Origin: an uncultured Flavobacteriales bacterium
Lineage (GTDB): Bacteria; Bacteroidota; Bacteroidia; Flavobacteriales_E; Vicingaceae
Assembly: GCA_905479915.1 (NCBI GenBank)
Contig: CAJQOH010000007.1
Span: 1 to 64,000 of the forward strand
DNA: 64,000 nucleotides
Reading direction: 5' to 3'
The stretch's first letter is position 1. The number at the start of each line of letters is the position of its first letter. Below, piece after piece: positions 41,332 through 51,814 of this stretch. A program made the position numbers and the translations under genes. A model generated the notes under the pieces. That model saw nothing but the letters and a program-made list of their open reading frames with translations, made no database searches and had not been told where the DNA came from.

Positions 41332-43233
41332 TCATTTTTTTAAATATAGAAATAAGTAGCCATCATTATCCTTTGTCGCATTGTAATAGATTGTTCCTTC
41401 ATATTTTATTTGATTTTCATATTCAGTTGAGACAATACAATCTACATTATTTTGAATAGGAAGCGATTCACTAAGCAAACATGAATTAATATGTATTGAT
41501 TTAATATCACTACGATATGAATCTACAAACAACTGATACTCCATACTATAACTTCCTAACATCAAACCAATATTTTTATATTTTTTTACAGAAATAATTT
41601 CTTTAACCTTCTTATAATCATGATGAAAATTAAAAGAATTACTAAAGTACTTTTCATACCTATCATCAGACATTGTAACATCATAAGTAAAAGGGGGTAG
41701 CGTAATGAATGGTCTACTAACATTAAACACCAATATTAAACAAGCATATATCACAAAGCCTAAAATAGAAAGGTTCAATACGAGTTTAGATTTTAAAAAC
41801 TTCGTTAAAAAGTAAGCTATAATTACAGAGTAAAACATAAAAAAAGGCACATGCAACTTAACATAGGGAACCAATTTCAAATAAAAACAAAAGGTTAGAA
41901 AAGAACACACACACACTACCCAAAACAAGGTTAATTTGATATTATGCTTTTTTGCGTAAATCAACATCCAAACCATACTCAATAACATTAATAACATATG
42001 GTAAATATTTGCGCCATTGTTTTCATGTATTGCTAATGGATCAAGTTCAAAAGAATTAAAAGTTGTTTTAGGATTATGAATATCTTCACCTATTGCATCG
42101 TGTAATTGATCTGTTAGGTTATAAACAATTGGTGTTACCATTGGAATACCAAACTGATAAGAAATATTCCTACTCACATTAGATACCATCATTTTTAATG
42201 AATGCTCCTGATTGACATAGGAGCCATTTATCTCCTCTGTTGCTCCAAGAATAGTTGATGACAATTGATAGTTCCGTGAATATTGACCTGTATTAACTAA
42301 GGCAAAACAACACACTAGTAGGCTACAATACGATAACAAAAACCACTCTTTTTTGAGCACTATAAAATAAACTATGTACCCAAAGAAAACAGTAACAAAA
42401 GGTGCAAGGTATAGATAAGCCGTATGCTTTGTTGCCGCTGCTAAACCAAGAGAAAACCCTAACAAAACAAAGTTAACCACTGTTTTTTCTGAACTAATCT
42501 TCAAAAAATAATAGATGCACATTAACATAAAAAAAGAAAGGACTATTTCATTATGTGTAGAGGAACCGAGTAAAATAACCTCAGGAATACATACCAAAAT
42601 AAAAGCCGAGAATAGTTGTCCGAATCTATTTAAACCTAACTCTTTCGCAATCAAACTTATTGAAAAAAAGGCGCTCAATAAATAAAACCATTGCACACTA
42701 TTTGATAAATAATCATTTCCAAAAAGTAGATTAACATTTAAAATTAACTCTTCCGCAAAAGGTGCCGAATTTAACTGAGGATAAATACTTGTTCGATAAT
42801 GGGCTAAGCTCTCATTTTGTATCCAATGAACAATTCTAGCCATATGGTAGGCCATTGAATCCCAATTAGCTGTAGGATAAACTATCCCTTGAACAAAAAC
42901 TCCTGCTAAAATAAAAATTGAAAAACCAACAAAAAACTGTTCAACTCTTGATAAATTTTTAATCGTTTCTTTTAATTTAACTCTTAACGCATAGATTTTT
43001 TTATAAGCTTCTTTTTTATAAATAACATATAGAATAGAAGTATCTATGATCCCCCACACTATAACCAAACTAAAGTAATTCAAAGAATAAAACACACTAA
43101 GAATCTCCGTTACTCCTAATACTAAAACAGAGTATATCAATACAGATTTCAATACGGACAACCTTGTATTATCTACAGATATAAAGAGCAAGATTAACCC
43201 CAAAAAGCATATCAATAATAAAGCAATTGCCAT
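41332..43233 (-). CDS. GT-C-like membrane glycosyltransferase, tandem copy 2
   Basis: WDSMAYHMARIVHWIQNESLAHYRTSIYPQLN; 633 aa. Confidence 0.75.
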   Translation of the reverse strand: MAIALLLICFLGLILLFISVDNTRLSVLKSVLIYSVLVLGVTEILSVFYSLNYFSLVIVWGIIDTSILYVIYKKEAYKKIYALRVKLKETIKNLSRVEQFFVGFSIFILAGVFVQGIVYPTANWDSMAYHMARIVHWIQNESLAHYRTSIYPQLNSAPFAEELILNVNLLFGNDYLSNSVQWFYLLSAFFSISLIAKELGLNRFGQLFSAFILVCIPEVILLGSSTHNEIVLSFFMLMCIYYFLKISSEKTVVNFVLLGFSLGLAAATKHTAYLYLAPFVTVFFGYIVYFIVLKKEWFLLSYCSLLVCCFALVNTGQYSRNYQLSSTILGATEEINGSYVNQEHSLKMMVSNVSRNISYQFGIPMVTPIVYNLTDQLHDAIGEDIHNPKTTFNSFELDPLAIHENNGANIYHMLLMLLSMVWMLIYAKKHNIKLTLFWVVCVCSFLTFCFYLKLVPYVKLHVPFFMFYSVIIAYFLTKFLKSKLVLNLSILGFVIYACLILVFNVSRPFITLPPFTYDVTMSDDRYEKYFSNSFNFHHDYKKVKEIISVKKYKNIGLMLGSYSMEYQLFVDSYRSDIKSIHINSCLLSESLPIQNNVDCIVSTEYENQIKYEGTIYYNATKDNDGYLFLYLKK

Positions 43234-43251
43234 AAATCAAAAGTAACTAGT

Positions 43252-45153
43252 TTATTCCATAAGATACAAACAGAGGTATCCTTCATTCTCTCTGGTTACG
43301 TTTAAATACCTCTTTCCTTCATAATCAATAAAGTCATGCTTATCAGTAGAAACTATGCAATCAATTGGAGATTCTACTTCCAGTTTTTCGCATATTTTAT
43401 GTGATTTTAAGTGAATCGCTCTAATGTCACTTCTATAAACATCTGAAAACAATTGATACTCCATACTGTAAGGCCCTAATTTTAAACCGATATTCTTTAA
43501 CTTCTTAAAAGTGATCATATCCTTTACCTTTTTATAGTCATGGTAAAAGACCACAGATTTACTAAAGTATTTTTTATATCTGTCATCATCCATTTTTATA
43601 TCCCATGTAAAAGGAGGGTATGTAATAAATGGCCTAGTACGATTAAAAGTTAATATTGCAATAGCGTAAATCACAAATCCTAACACACATAAATAACGTA
43701 AAATATTTTGATTGAATATTTTGATTAAAAAATAAGCAAGAACTACAGAATAGAACACGAAAAATGGAGTATGCAACTTAACATATGGAACCCATTTTAA
43801 ATAAAAACAAAACAATAAAAAAGATAAAACACAAGCTATCCAAAACAATTTTAATTTTAGATCATGTCTTTTTATAGTTACAATCATCCAAACCATACTT
43901 AATAGTATCAATACCATATGGAAAATATTAGCTCCATTATCTTCATATGTTGCTAATGAGTCTATTGCATAAAAGTCATAAGTCGTTTTAGGATTATTAA
44001 TGTCTTCATTAATTAAATCATGTAATGTTACCGTTAAATTATAAACAACCTGTGTTACGTATGGGACTCCAGCCTGACACGATAAATTTCTTGAAACATT
44101 AGACACCATCATTTTTAATGAATGCTCTTGATTTACATACGATTCATGAAGCGTATCATCAACACCAAAAATAGATGAAGACAATTGATAGTTACGTGTA
44201 TAATGGCCCGCATTAACTACTACAAAGCCACATATTAAGAGACTGCAATAAGGCAATAAAAATCGCTCTTTTTTTAGTATTAAGTAATAAATAATATATC
44301 CAGAAAAAATAGCTACAAATGGCATAAGATATAGATATGCAGTATGTTTTGTTGCAGTTGCTAAGCCAAGAGATAAACCTAAAAACAAAAAATTAATTAC
44401 TGTTTTTTCTGAAACTATTCTAATAAAATAGTAGATACTCATCAACATAAAAAAAGAAAGAACTGTTTCATTATGAGTAGATGAACCTAATAAAATAATC
44501 TCTGGTATACATACCAATATAAAAGCTGAGAATAGTTGTCCAAATCTATTTAACCCTAACCCTTTTGCAACCAAACTAATTGCAACAATGCTTCCTAATG
44601 TATAAAACCATTGAATACTATTTGATAAATAATCATTTCCAAAAAGTAGATTAACATTAAGAATTAATTCTTCAGCAAAAGGTGCCGAATTTAACTGAGG
44701 ATAAATACTTGTTCGATAATGAGCTAAACTCTCATTTTGTATCCAATGAACAATTCTAGCCATATGGTAGGCCATAGAATCCCAATTATTTGTAGGGTAA
44801 ACTAGTCCCTGAACTAAGATTCCTGCTAAAATAAAAATCGAAAAACCAATAAAAAATTGTTCAACTCTTGATAGACTTTTAATCGTTTTTTTTAATTCAA
44901 CTCTTAACAATTGAATTTTTTTATACGATTCTTTTTTATAAATACTATAGATCAGAGTAGCATCTATAATTCCCCAGACTATAACCATGCTAAAATAATT
45001 TAAGGAAGTGAACAAACTCAAAATCTCTGTTACTCCCAATACTAAAACTGAAAATAGCACTACAGATTTCAATATGGATAACCTTGTATTATCTACAGAT
45101 AGAAAAAGTAAGGTTAGACCCAAAAAGCATATCAATAATAAAATAACTGCCAT
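43252..45153 (-). CDS. GT-C-like membrane glycosyltransferase, tandem copy 3
   Basis: WDSMAYHMARIVHWIQNESLAHYRTSIYPQLN; 633 aa. Confidence 0.75.
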   Translation of the reverse strand: MAVILLLICFLGLTLLFLSVDNTRLSILKSVVLFSVLVLGVTEILSLFTSLNYFSMVIVWGIIDATLIYSIYKKESYKKIQLLRVELKKTIKSLSRVEQFFIGFSIFILAGILVQGLVYPTNNWDSMAYHMARIVHWIQNESLAHYRTSIYPQLNSAPFAEELILNVNLLFGNDYLSNSIQWFYTLGSIVAISLVAKGLGLNRFGQLFSAFILVCIPEIILLGSSTHNETVLSFFMLMSIYYFIRIVSEKTVINFLFLGLSLGLATATKHTAYLYLMPFVAIFSGYIIYYLILKKERFLLPYCSLLICGFVVVNAGHYTRNYQLSSSIFGVDDTLHESYVNQEHSLKMMVSNVSRNLSCQAGVPYVTQVVYNLTVTLHDLINEDINNPKTTYDFYAIDSLATYEDNGANIFHMVLILLSMVWMIVTIKRHDLKLKLFWIACVLSFLLFCFYLKWVPYVKLHTPFFVFYSVVLAYFLIKIFNQNILRYLCVLGFVIYAIAILTFNRTRPFITYPPFTWDIKMDDDRYKKYFSKSVVFYHDYKKVKDMITFKKLKNIGLKLGPYSMEYQLFSDVYRSDIRAIHLKSHKICEKLEVESPIDCIVSTDKHDFIDYEGKRYLNVTRENEGYLCLYLME

Positions 45154-45190
45154 AAACTAAAAGTAACTAGTAAAAGAAAAGGAAGCAAGT

Positions 45191-45373
45191 TTATTTACTA
45201 TCTGTATTCATTTTACCAATACAAGGTTCACACAAACAATCTTTATATTTTGATTTTAAAACAGCTAAGTTTTTTGTTGAAATTTGATAATTAGTACACC
45301 AACAATTATCATTTGGTTGACAAGAAAAGTCATTGCCACATTTAGCACATTTTATTCGTCTTTTATCGCTCAC
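45191..45373 (-). CDS. Cysteine-rich CWC-type protein
   Basis: CAKCGNDFSCQPNDNCWC...CLCEPCIGK. Confidence 0.8.
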   Translation of the reverse strand: MSDKRRIKCAKCGNDFSCQPNDNCWCTNYQISTKNLAVLKSKYKDCLCEPCIGKMNTDSK

Positions 45374-45719
45374 ATTCTACTTGTATAGCAACATTATCAA
45401 TATGCCCTCCTAAAGGAACATTTAATTTTGACACTTTTAATTTAATTTTTTCTACTGCCGAAAACTCTTCAAATAACGCATCTACAATCCGCTTTGAGAC
45501 ATGCTCCAACAAATTAGAACGAATAGCCATTTGTTCTTTAATAATTGTAAAAACAGCTTGATAATTTACCGCATCATTAATATCATCTGATATTGCAGGT
45601 TTAGATAAATCAGAATCCAAAACCACATCAACCTGGAAATTTGTGCCTATATCCGCTTCCTCTTTGAAGCATCCATGATAGGCATAAATCTTAATTCCTT
45701 CTACAAATATCTTTCCCAT
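45363..45719 (-). CDS. folB: Dihydroneopterin aldolase
   Basis: IKIYAYHGCFKEEADIGTNFQVDV; VSKLNVPLGGHIDNVAIQ. Confidence 0.9.
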   Translation of the reverse strand: MGKIFVEGIKIYAYHGCFKEEADIGTNFQVDVVLDSDLSKPAISDDINDAVNYQAVFTIIKEQMAIRSNLLEHVSKRIVDALFEEFSAVEKIKLKVSKLNVPLGGHIDNVAIQVECER

Positions 45720-45817
45720 ATCAAATAGTAAAAAGTAAAAAGTGGAGAGTTTTTAAAGTAAATAATTACCTCTTAATCCTTTCAACTTTAAACTTGATAA
45801 ACTTTAAACTTGTTAAC

Positions 45818-47503
45818 TTACTTTTTCTTAGCCCAAAAATCTTTCAATGTAGCTGTTCTATTAAAAATTAAATGATCTGATGTTGAATCATTATCAACAC
45901 AGAAATAACCTAAACGCTGAAACTGGTAACGCTCATGTGGTTTTGCATCTTTAAGTGCCAATTCTATTTTACAGCCTTTTAATATTGAAAGTGATTCCTT
46001 ATTAATAAACTCTTTAAAATCTTTTTCTTTATCTCCATCTGGATTCTCAACTGTAAACAATCGATCATAAGCATTTACTTGAGCAGTAACATTATGCGAA
46101 GCAGAAACCCAATGTAACGTTCCTTTTACTTTACGTTTACTTTCTTCAGATCCACTACCACTCTTACTTTTTGGATCGTAAGTACATTTTACCTCAACAA
46201 CATTCCCATCAGCATCTTTAACAGCTTCTACTCCATTAATAATATAACCATGCTTTAACCTTACTTCTTTTCCTACTCCTAATTTAAAAACCTTTTTAGG
46301 ACACTCCTCTAAGAAATCACCTCTTTCAATGTATATCTCTTGTGAAAATATCATTTCTCGTTGACCAGCATTTTCATCTTCAGGATTGTTATCTGCCATA
46401 ACAACTTCTGTTTCTCCTTCAGGGTAATTGGTAATTACCAATTTTAAAGGATCTAACACCGCCATTATTCTATTGGTAGTCTTATTCAAATCTGTACGAA
46501 TACAAGATTCTAACAAAGCAACATCAATCATCTGTTCTCTCTTAGAAACGCCAACAGTATCAATAAAGTTTCTGATAGATTTAGGGGTATAACCTCTTCG
46601 TCTTAAACCAGAAATAGTAGGCATCCTAGGATCGTCCCAACCGTTAACTAAATTTTCTTCCACCAACTGCATCAACTTTCGTTTACTCATTACAGTATAG
46701 TTTAAATTTAATCGAGAAAACTCCCTTTGCTTAGGCCTCAATTTTTCATCATGCACCTGATCTAAAAACCAATCATACAATTCTCTATGCGGTTTAAACT
46801 CCAATGAACATAGCGAGTGAGAAATTTGTTCTACATAGTCTGATTCTCCATGAGTCCAATCATACATAGGATAGATACACCAATCACTACCTGTTCTATG
46901 GTGAGGTTTATGCATAACTCTATACATTATTGGGTCTCTCATCAACATATTGGTATGAGTCATATCAATTTTAGCTCTTAATATATGCTCACCCTCTTTA
47001 AATTCTCCTTGCTTCATTCTATTAAACAAGTCTAAATTTTCTTCTACACTTCTATCTCTAAAAGGACCATTAACACCTGGTTTTGTTGGAGTCCCTTTTT
47101 GTGTAGCCATATCCTCAGAAGATTGAGAATCAACATAGGCTTTTCCATTTTGAATCAACAATACTGCCCAATCATATAGTTGTTGGAAATAGTCTGAAGA
47201 ATAGCATTCTGCATCCCATTGATAACCTAACCAGTTTACATCATACTTAATTGCATCTACATACTCTTGTTCTTCTTTTGATGGATTGGTATCATCAAAC
47301 CTCAAATTAACAGGAGAGTTATACCTTTCTCCTAAACCAAAATTTAAACAGATTGCTTTTGCATGACCAATATGTAAATACCCATTTGGTTCTGGCGGAA
47401 ATCTAAACTTTAAGCTATCAGATGAATAGCCTTCTTTTAAATCTTCTTCTACTATTTGCTCAATAAAATTGAGTGATTTTTTTTCTTCTTCCACGTTATC
47501 CAT
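45818..47503 (-). CDS. glnS: Glutamine--tRNA ligase
   Basis: FRFPPEPNGYLHIGHAKAICLNFG, RFDDTNPSKE, VMSKRK. Confidence 0.96.
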   Translation of the reverse strand: MDNVEEEKKSLNFIEQIVEEDLKEGYSSDSLKFRFPPEPNGYLHIGHAKAICLNFGLGERYNSPVNLRFDDTNPSKEEQEYVDAIKYDVNWLGYQWDAECYSSDYFQQLYDWAVLLIQNGKAYVDSQSSEDMATQKGTPTKPGVNGPFRDRSVEENLDLFNRMKQGEFKEGEHILRAKIDMTHTNMLMRDPIMYRVMHKPHHRTGSDWCIYPMYDWTHGESDYVEQISHSLCSLEFKPHRELYDWFLDQVHDEKLRPKQREFSRLNLNYTVMSKRKLMQLVEENLVNGWDDPRMPTISGLRRRGYTPKSIRNFIDTVGVSKREQMIDVALLESCIRTDLNKTTNRIMAVLDPLKLVITNYPEGETEVVMADNNPEDENAGQREMIFSQEIYIERGDFLEECPKKVFKLGVGKEVRLKHGYIINGVEAVKDADGNVVEVKCTYDPKSKSGSGSEESKRKVKGTLHWVSASHNVTAQVNAYDRLFTVENPDGDKEKDFKEFINKESLSILKGCKIELALKDAKPHERYQFQRLGYFCVDNDSTSDHLIFNRTATLKDFWAKKK

Positions 47504-49032
47504 TAGGCTACTTCTTCTTTTTTAATGTTTTGTATTCCTGCATTCAACCTTGCAATTGATTCTTCTTTCCCTATTAATTCCATAATATCGAATAATGATG
47601 GACCGCCACCTTCTCCTGTAATTGATAATCTAATCGCAATCATAGGTTTTCCAAAACCTAACTCTTTTTCTTCAACAAAAATTTTAAAAGCAGTTTCTAA
47701 TGCTTCACTCTTAAACTCAGTTGCAGAAAAAACAGCAATTAATTGCTCTACTATTTGAGCTGAATCATCTTTCCATTTTTTCTTTACCATTTTGGCATCA
47801 TAACTTGTAGGTGCTTCAAAAAAGTAGTTCCCTTTTTCTAAAATCTCATTTACAAATGACACCCTTTCTTTCATCAAACCACAAACTGCAACTAATTTAT
47901 CATCAGCTATATCTCCTGCTAAAGGTTTTATAATTTGAGCCAATTCCTCGTTAGATTTTGCTCTTAAATATTGCTCATTGAACCACTTAGTTTTATCAGG
48001 GTCGAACTTCGCTCCTGACTTACCAACACGCTCTAAAGAAAATTCTTGAATCAATTCTTCTAAAGAAAATAATTCTTCTTCTGTTCCTGGATTCCACCCT
48101 AAAAATGCCAACATGTTAATGTGTGCTTCAGAAAAGTATCCACTTTCTCTATATCCAGAAGCAATATCTCCTTCTGGAGATTTCCATTCGATTGGAAAAA
48201 CAGGAAAACCTCCTGCATCACCATCTCTTTTGCTCAACTTCCCATTTCCTGTAGGCTTCAAAATTAAAGGCAAATGAGCAAACTCTGGCATGTCGTTTTC
48301 CCAACCTAAATATTGATACAATAAAACATGTAAAGGTCCAGATGGCAACCATTCTTCACCTCTAATTACGTGACTAATTTTCATCAAATAATCATCAACC
48401 ACATTTGCCATGTGATAGGTTGGCATTCCATCAGATTTAAACAATACTTTATCATCTAAATTTGAAGAATCTACTTCAACATAACCCCTTATAATATCTT
48501 TAAAGCTAACTTTTTCATTTGGCTGTATTTTAATACGAACAACAAAAGGTTCTCCTGCCTCAATTTTATTTTGAACTTCTTCTGAAGACAACGTCAATGA
48601 GTTTTTCATTGTCATTCTGGAAGCTGAATCATATTGTTGAGAATGACCTTCAGCTGCTTTTAAACGCTCTCGCATTGCATCTAATTCTTCTGGTGTATCA
48701 AAAGCATAATACGCTTTTCCAGCATCTAACAACTGATCTACATACTTTTTGTACGTTCCTTCAGCTTTCCTCTCTGATTGTCGGTAAGGACCAAAATCAC
48801 CACCAACACCAACTCCTTCAGTAGGAGTTATTCCACACCACTTTAAAGCTTCTAAAATATAATCTTCAGCACCTTTAACATATCGTGTTTGATCAGTATC
48901 TTCAACACGTAATAAAAAATCTCCGCCATTTTTCTTTGCGAATAAATAATTATACAATGCTGTTCGTACTCCACCGATATGTAATGGCCCTGTTGGACTT
49001 GGTGCAAATCTTACTCTTACTTTTTTCTCCAT
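47503..49032 (-). CDS. gltX: Glutamate--tRNA ligase
   Basis: VRFAPSPTGPLHIGGVRTALYNYLFAKK, KLSKRDGD. Confidence 0.96.
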   Translation of the reverse strand: MEKKVRVRFAPSPTGPLHIGGVRTALYNYLFAKKNGGDFLLRVEDTDQTRYVKGAEDYILEALKWCGITPTEGVGVGGDFGPYRQSERKAEGTYKKYVDQLLDAGKAYYAFDTPEELDAMRERLKAAEGHSQQYDSASRMTMKNSLTLSSEEVQNKIEAGEPFVVRIKIQPNEKVSFKDIIRGYVEVDSSNLDDKVLFKSDGMPTYHMANVVDDYLMKISHVIRGEEWLPSGPLHVLLYQYLGWENDMPEFAHLPLILKPTGNGKLSKRDGDAGGFPVFPIEWKSPEGDIASGYRESGYFSEAHINMLAFLGWNPGTEEELFSLEELIQEFSLERVGKSGAKFDPDKTKWFNEQYLRAKSNEELAQIIKPLAGDIADDKLVAVCGLMKERVSFVNEILEKGNYFFEAPTSYDAKMVKKKWKDDSAQIVEQLIAVFSATEFKSEALETAFKIFVEEKELGFGKPMIAIRLSITGEGGGPSLFDIMELIGKEESIARLNAGIQNIKKEEVA

Positions 49033-49114
49033 CTATGTTTCTTTAGATCCCGTTTCTCAACAGAATTAGTTCAATTTGCTATATCAAGATATAGAATTTC
49101 ACTTAATTAGTTTG

Positions 49115-49122
49115 CAAAGGTA
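49115..49122 (-). promoter_or_regulatory. -7 box TACCTTTG (minus) upstream of gltX
   Basis: + strand caaaggta. Confidence 0.35.
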
Positions 49123-49139
49123 ATTTATTCAAAGCCAAA

Positions 49140-49175
49140 AAAAAAGCTTCTTAGATTTCTCTAAGAAGCTTTTTA
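49140..49175 (-). terminator. Intrinsic terminator
   Basis: aaaaagcttcttaga-tttc-tctaagaagctttttaa. Confidence 0.9.
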
Positions 49176-49191
49176 AATATAATCTATTCAA

Positions 49192-50640
49192 CTATTTCTT
49201 TACTGCTATTCTTTCAGTAAAAACGCGTTCTCCTTTATGTTCAATAGAGACAAAATATATTCCCGATTCCATTTCTTCTGTTGATATCTTGATTTTGTCT
49301 TGATTTTCAACTGCAACAGCTTTTATTTTTTGACCAACTACATCTGTTATGATAACTTCACTTCCATAATAATTATTAGGAACAGTTACATTAAAATACT
49401 TAGTTGCTGGAACAGGATAAATGTTCACATAATTTGCTGCATCAAAATCATCAATACTAGTAACAAAAGAAATTACTTGACAAACAGTATCCATACCACA
49501 ACCTGCAGAATCCGTAACAGTTAAACATACGGTATAATTACCAGCAGAAGCATAGGTATGAGAAGGTGATTCTAAACTTGCTGAATAACCATCTCCAAAA
49601 TCCCAAGAATAAATATTTCCTGCTATTGATGTATTCGTAAACTGATACGCTCCTCCCCCCATGTGTGCAATTGTAAAAGATGCAATTGTGGTGTCATTCA
49701 CTAAAACTACCCTACTTGCAGTATCAACACAATTACCTGTATGTCCATATCTAGTAGAAATTAATTGTGAAGTGTATGAAGCTGCTGATCCATAAGTGTG
49801 TCTATAAGGGGTTAAATATGGATCTACACTAGTTGCATCTCCTAAGTCTAATGAAAAACTATCTGAAGCTGTATAAAACATTGAATCTGTATAAGCAGTT
49901 GTAGTATTTGTAAAAAGTACAGAATCTCCTAAGCAAATAGTATCTGAATCTACAGTATATGACCCTGTATACGATTCTTCGAAAATTGGCGACAATAACA
50001 TATCAGAATCCCAAGCACCAGACCAGTCTGTTAAACAATTGTACCAAGTTCCTGCATAATGAGCCCAAGATAAACTTTCTCCTAGACCGTCAGAATAACC
50101 ATTAAATCCATAATAAGGAAGTGTAGAAGGTAATTCTGACGAATCAAGTTCTAACACAAGAACAAAAGAATCTGTTACTGCAACAGGAGTAGAAAACATT
50201 AAAGGTTGATCCCTAAAGGCAGCATCTATAACATCAACAGTATCTCGATGTAGTAATATATTTGGTGCATTTGGGTAACTCGCATTTATATTAAAAAGAG
50301 AGTAAACACTCGCCACCAAACGTATTGAGTCTAAACCTTCATTATTATCTAAATCTATTAAAACATAAGCATTCATCCCATGAATTGTTCCTGAACCAGA
50401 ATAATGATACGCTTGAGAATATGCAGAAACACCATGAACAGACATTGTATCTAGTTCAACCATGTTAGTCAACTTTGATGCTGGGTAGCGAACTGTATCA
50501 ATACATGATGCTGTTTTAAAACTACTTTTAGCCTGAAGATATGGGACACTTACAGATGCCCTCTGAGACATATTTCCTTGTCCATTAACCGTTAACAATC
50601 CAATAAAAATTGCTAAAATAAGAGAGTATGTTTTTTTCAT
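49192..50640 (-). CDS. PKD-domain secreted protein with T9SS sorting domain
   Basis: YSWDFGDGYSASLESPSHTYASAGNYTVCLTVTD; C-terminal YPVPATKYFNVTVP...GIYFVSIEHKGERVFTERIAVKK. Confidence 0.92.
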   Translation of the reverse strand: MKKTYSLILAIFIGLLTVNGQGNMSQRASVSVPYLQAKSSFKTASCIDTVRYPASKLTNMVELDTMSVHGVSAYSQAYHYSGSGTIHGMNAYVLIDLDNNEGLDSIRLVASVYSLFNINASYPNAPNILLHRDTVDVIDAAFRDQPLMFSTPVAVTDSFVLVLELDSSELPSTLPYYGFNGYSDGLGESLSWAHYAGTWYNCLTDWSGAWDSDMLLSPIFEESYTGSYTVDSDTICLGDSVLFTNTTTAYTDSMFYTASDSFSLDLGDATSVDPYLTPYRHTYGSAASYTSQLISTRYGHTGNCVDTASRVVLVNDTTIASFTIAHMGGGAYQFTNTSIAGNIYSWDFGDGYSASLESPSHTYASAGNYTVCLTVTDSAGCGMDTVCQVISFVTSIDDFDAANYVNIYPVPATKYFNVTVPNNYYGSEVIITDVVGQKIKAVAVENQDKIKISTEEMESGIYFVSIEHKGERVFTERIAVKK

Positions 50641-50708
50641 ATAAATTATGTTTTAGTTATAAAAGTATGATACGTTTAAAGGTTAAAAAAAGTTGCAATA
50701 ATATTTTC

Positions 50709-51350
50709 TTATTCTATTATCGACTCTTCTGTTTCTTCTTTTGGAAAAAACTGTTTATTCATCAGAAATACAAGCCCTATCCCACAAGAAATGGATACAT
50801 CAGCTATATTAAATACGGGTCTAAAAAACATGAAATATTCTCCACCCCATACTGGAACCCAATCTGGAAAAGTACCATCAATTAAAGGAAACCACAACAT
50901 ATCTACAACTCTTCCATGTAAAAACGGAGCATATCCTCCTTCATCGGGCATAAACGTTGCTATCTGATTAAAACTCTCATTAAAGATCATTCCATAAATA
51001 CCACTATCAATCATGTTGCCTATTGCTCCAGCAAAAATAAGGGCAGAACTTATTTGTAGTCCTTTATGTGCATCTTTTGGTAAATATTTAAATATATAGA
51101 TCCCTCCAGCAATTATAGCCACAATTCGAAATAAACTCAATGCCAATTTACCCCAATCTCCTCCGAGCTCCATACCGAAAGCCATCCCGTTGTTTTCTAT
51201 AAAATGGATATAAAACCAATTCCCAAATACAGGAAACTCTTGACTTAAATACATATTTGTTTTTACCCAAAGTTTTGACCATTGATCTGCCGTTAACACT
51301 AAAAGTGTTACAACAATTGGTTTAGAAAGAATTGATAAAAACTTGTTCAT
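50709..51350 (-). CDS. lspA: Lipoprotein signal peptidase
   Basis: ADQWSKLWVK; ENNGMAFG; GAIGNMIDS; FNIADVSI. Confidence 0.94.
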   Translation of the reverse strand: MNKFLSILSKPIVVTLLVLTADQWSKLWVKTNMYLSQEFPVFGNWFYIHFIENNGMAFGMELGGDWGKLALSLFRIVAIIAGGIYIFKYLPKDAHKGLQISSALIFAGAIGNMIDSGIYGMIFNESFNQIATFMPDEGGYAPFLHGRVVDMLWFPLIDGTFPDWVPVWGGEYFMFFRPVFNIADVSISCGIGLVFLMNKQFFPKEETEESIIE

Positions 51351-51366
51351 TTAATATTGTCCTAAA

Positions 51367-51408
51367 TTAAAAATTGGAGACTAAATTCATATAATCTCCA
51401 ATTCTTAA
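51367..51408 (-). terminator. Intrinsic terminator (minus) after ileS-dksA
   Basis: ttaaaaattggaga...tctccaattcttaa, 13/14 arms; T-rich on the minus strand. Confidence 0.75.
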
Positions 51409-51429
51409 TTAACTTTTATTTTTTTAAGA

Positions 51430-51804
51430 TTAGCTCTGAGCTTGTTTAGCTTCAATACTAAGCGTTGCATGAGGAACAGCCATTAACCTTTCTTTCTGGA
51501 TTAATTTACCTGTAACTCTACAAACTCCGTAAGACTTATTTGAAATTCTAATCAATGCATTTTCTAAATGCTTTAAAAACTTTTCTTGTCTTCCTGCCAA
51601 TTGAGCTACCTCTTCTCTAGAAAGCGTTGCTGCTCCTTCTTCCATCATTTTGAATGAATGAGCAGTATCATCAGTTCCATTATCATCTGCATGAGACAAT
51701 GATCCTCTTAGTCCGTCTAAATCTTTTTGTGCAACTTCAATTTTTGCATCAATTACAGCTTTAAATTCTGCTAAATCTTTATCTGAATATCTTATGTCTG
51801 CCAT
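51430..51804 (-). CDS. DksA/TraR-family protein with degenerate zinc finger
   Basis: Coiled-coil N-terminus; YGVCRVTGKLIQKERLMAVPHATLSIEAK, a single Cys. Confidence 0.85.
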   Translation of the reverse strand: MADIRYSDKDLAEFKAVIDAKIEVAQKDLDGLRGSLSHADDNGTDDTAHSFKMMEEGAATLSREEVAQLAGRQEKFLKHLENALIRISNKSYGVCRVTGKLIQKERLMAVPHATLSIEAKQAQS

Positions 51805-51814
51805 TTTGTATTAT

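Noticed and set aside
45721-45817. Short direct repeats aactttaaacttg x2 between folB and glnS
   Set aside because: Simple AT-rich repetition; no array structure or spacer pattern, not a CRISPR
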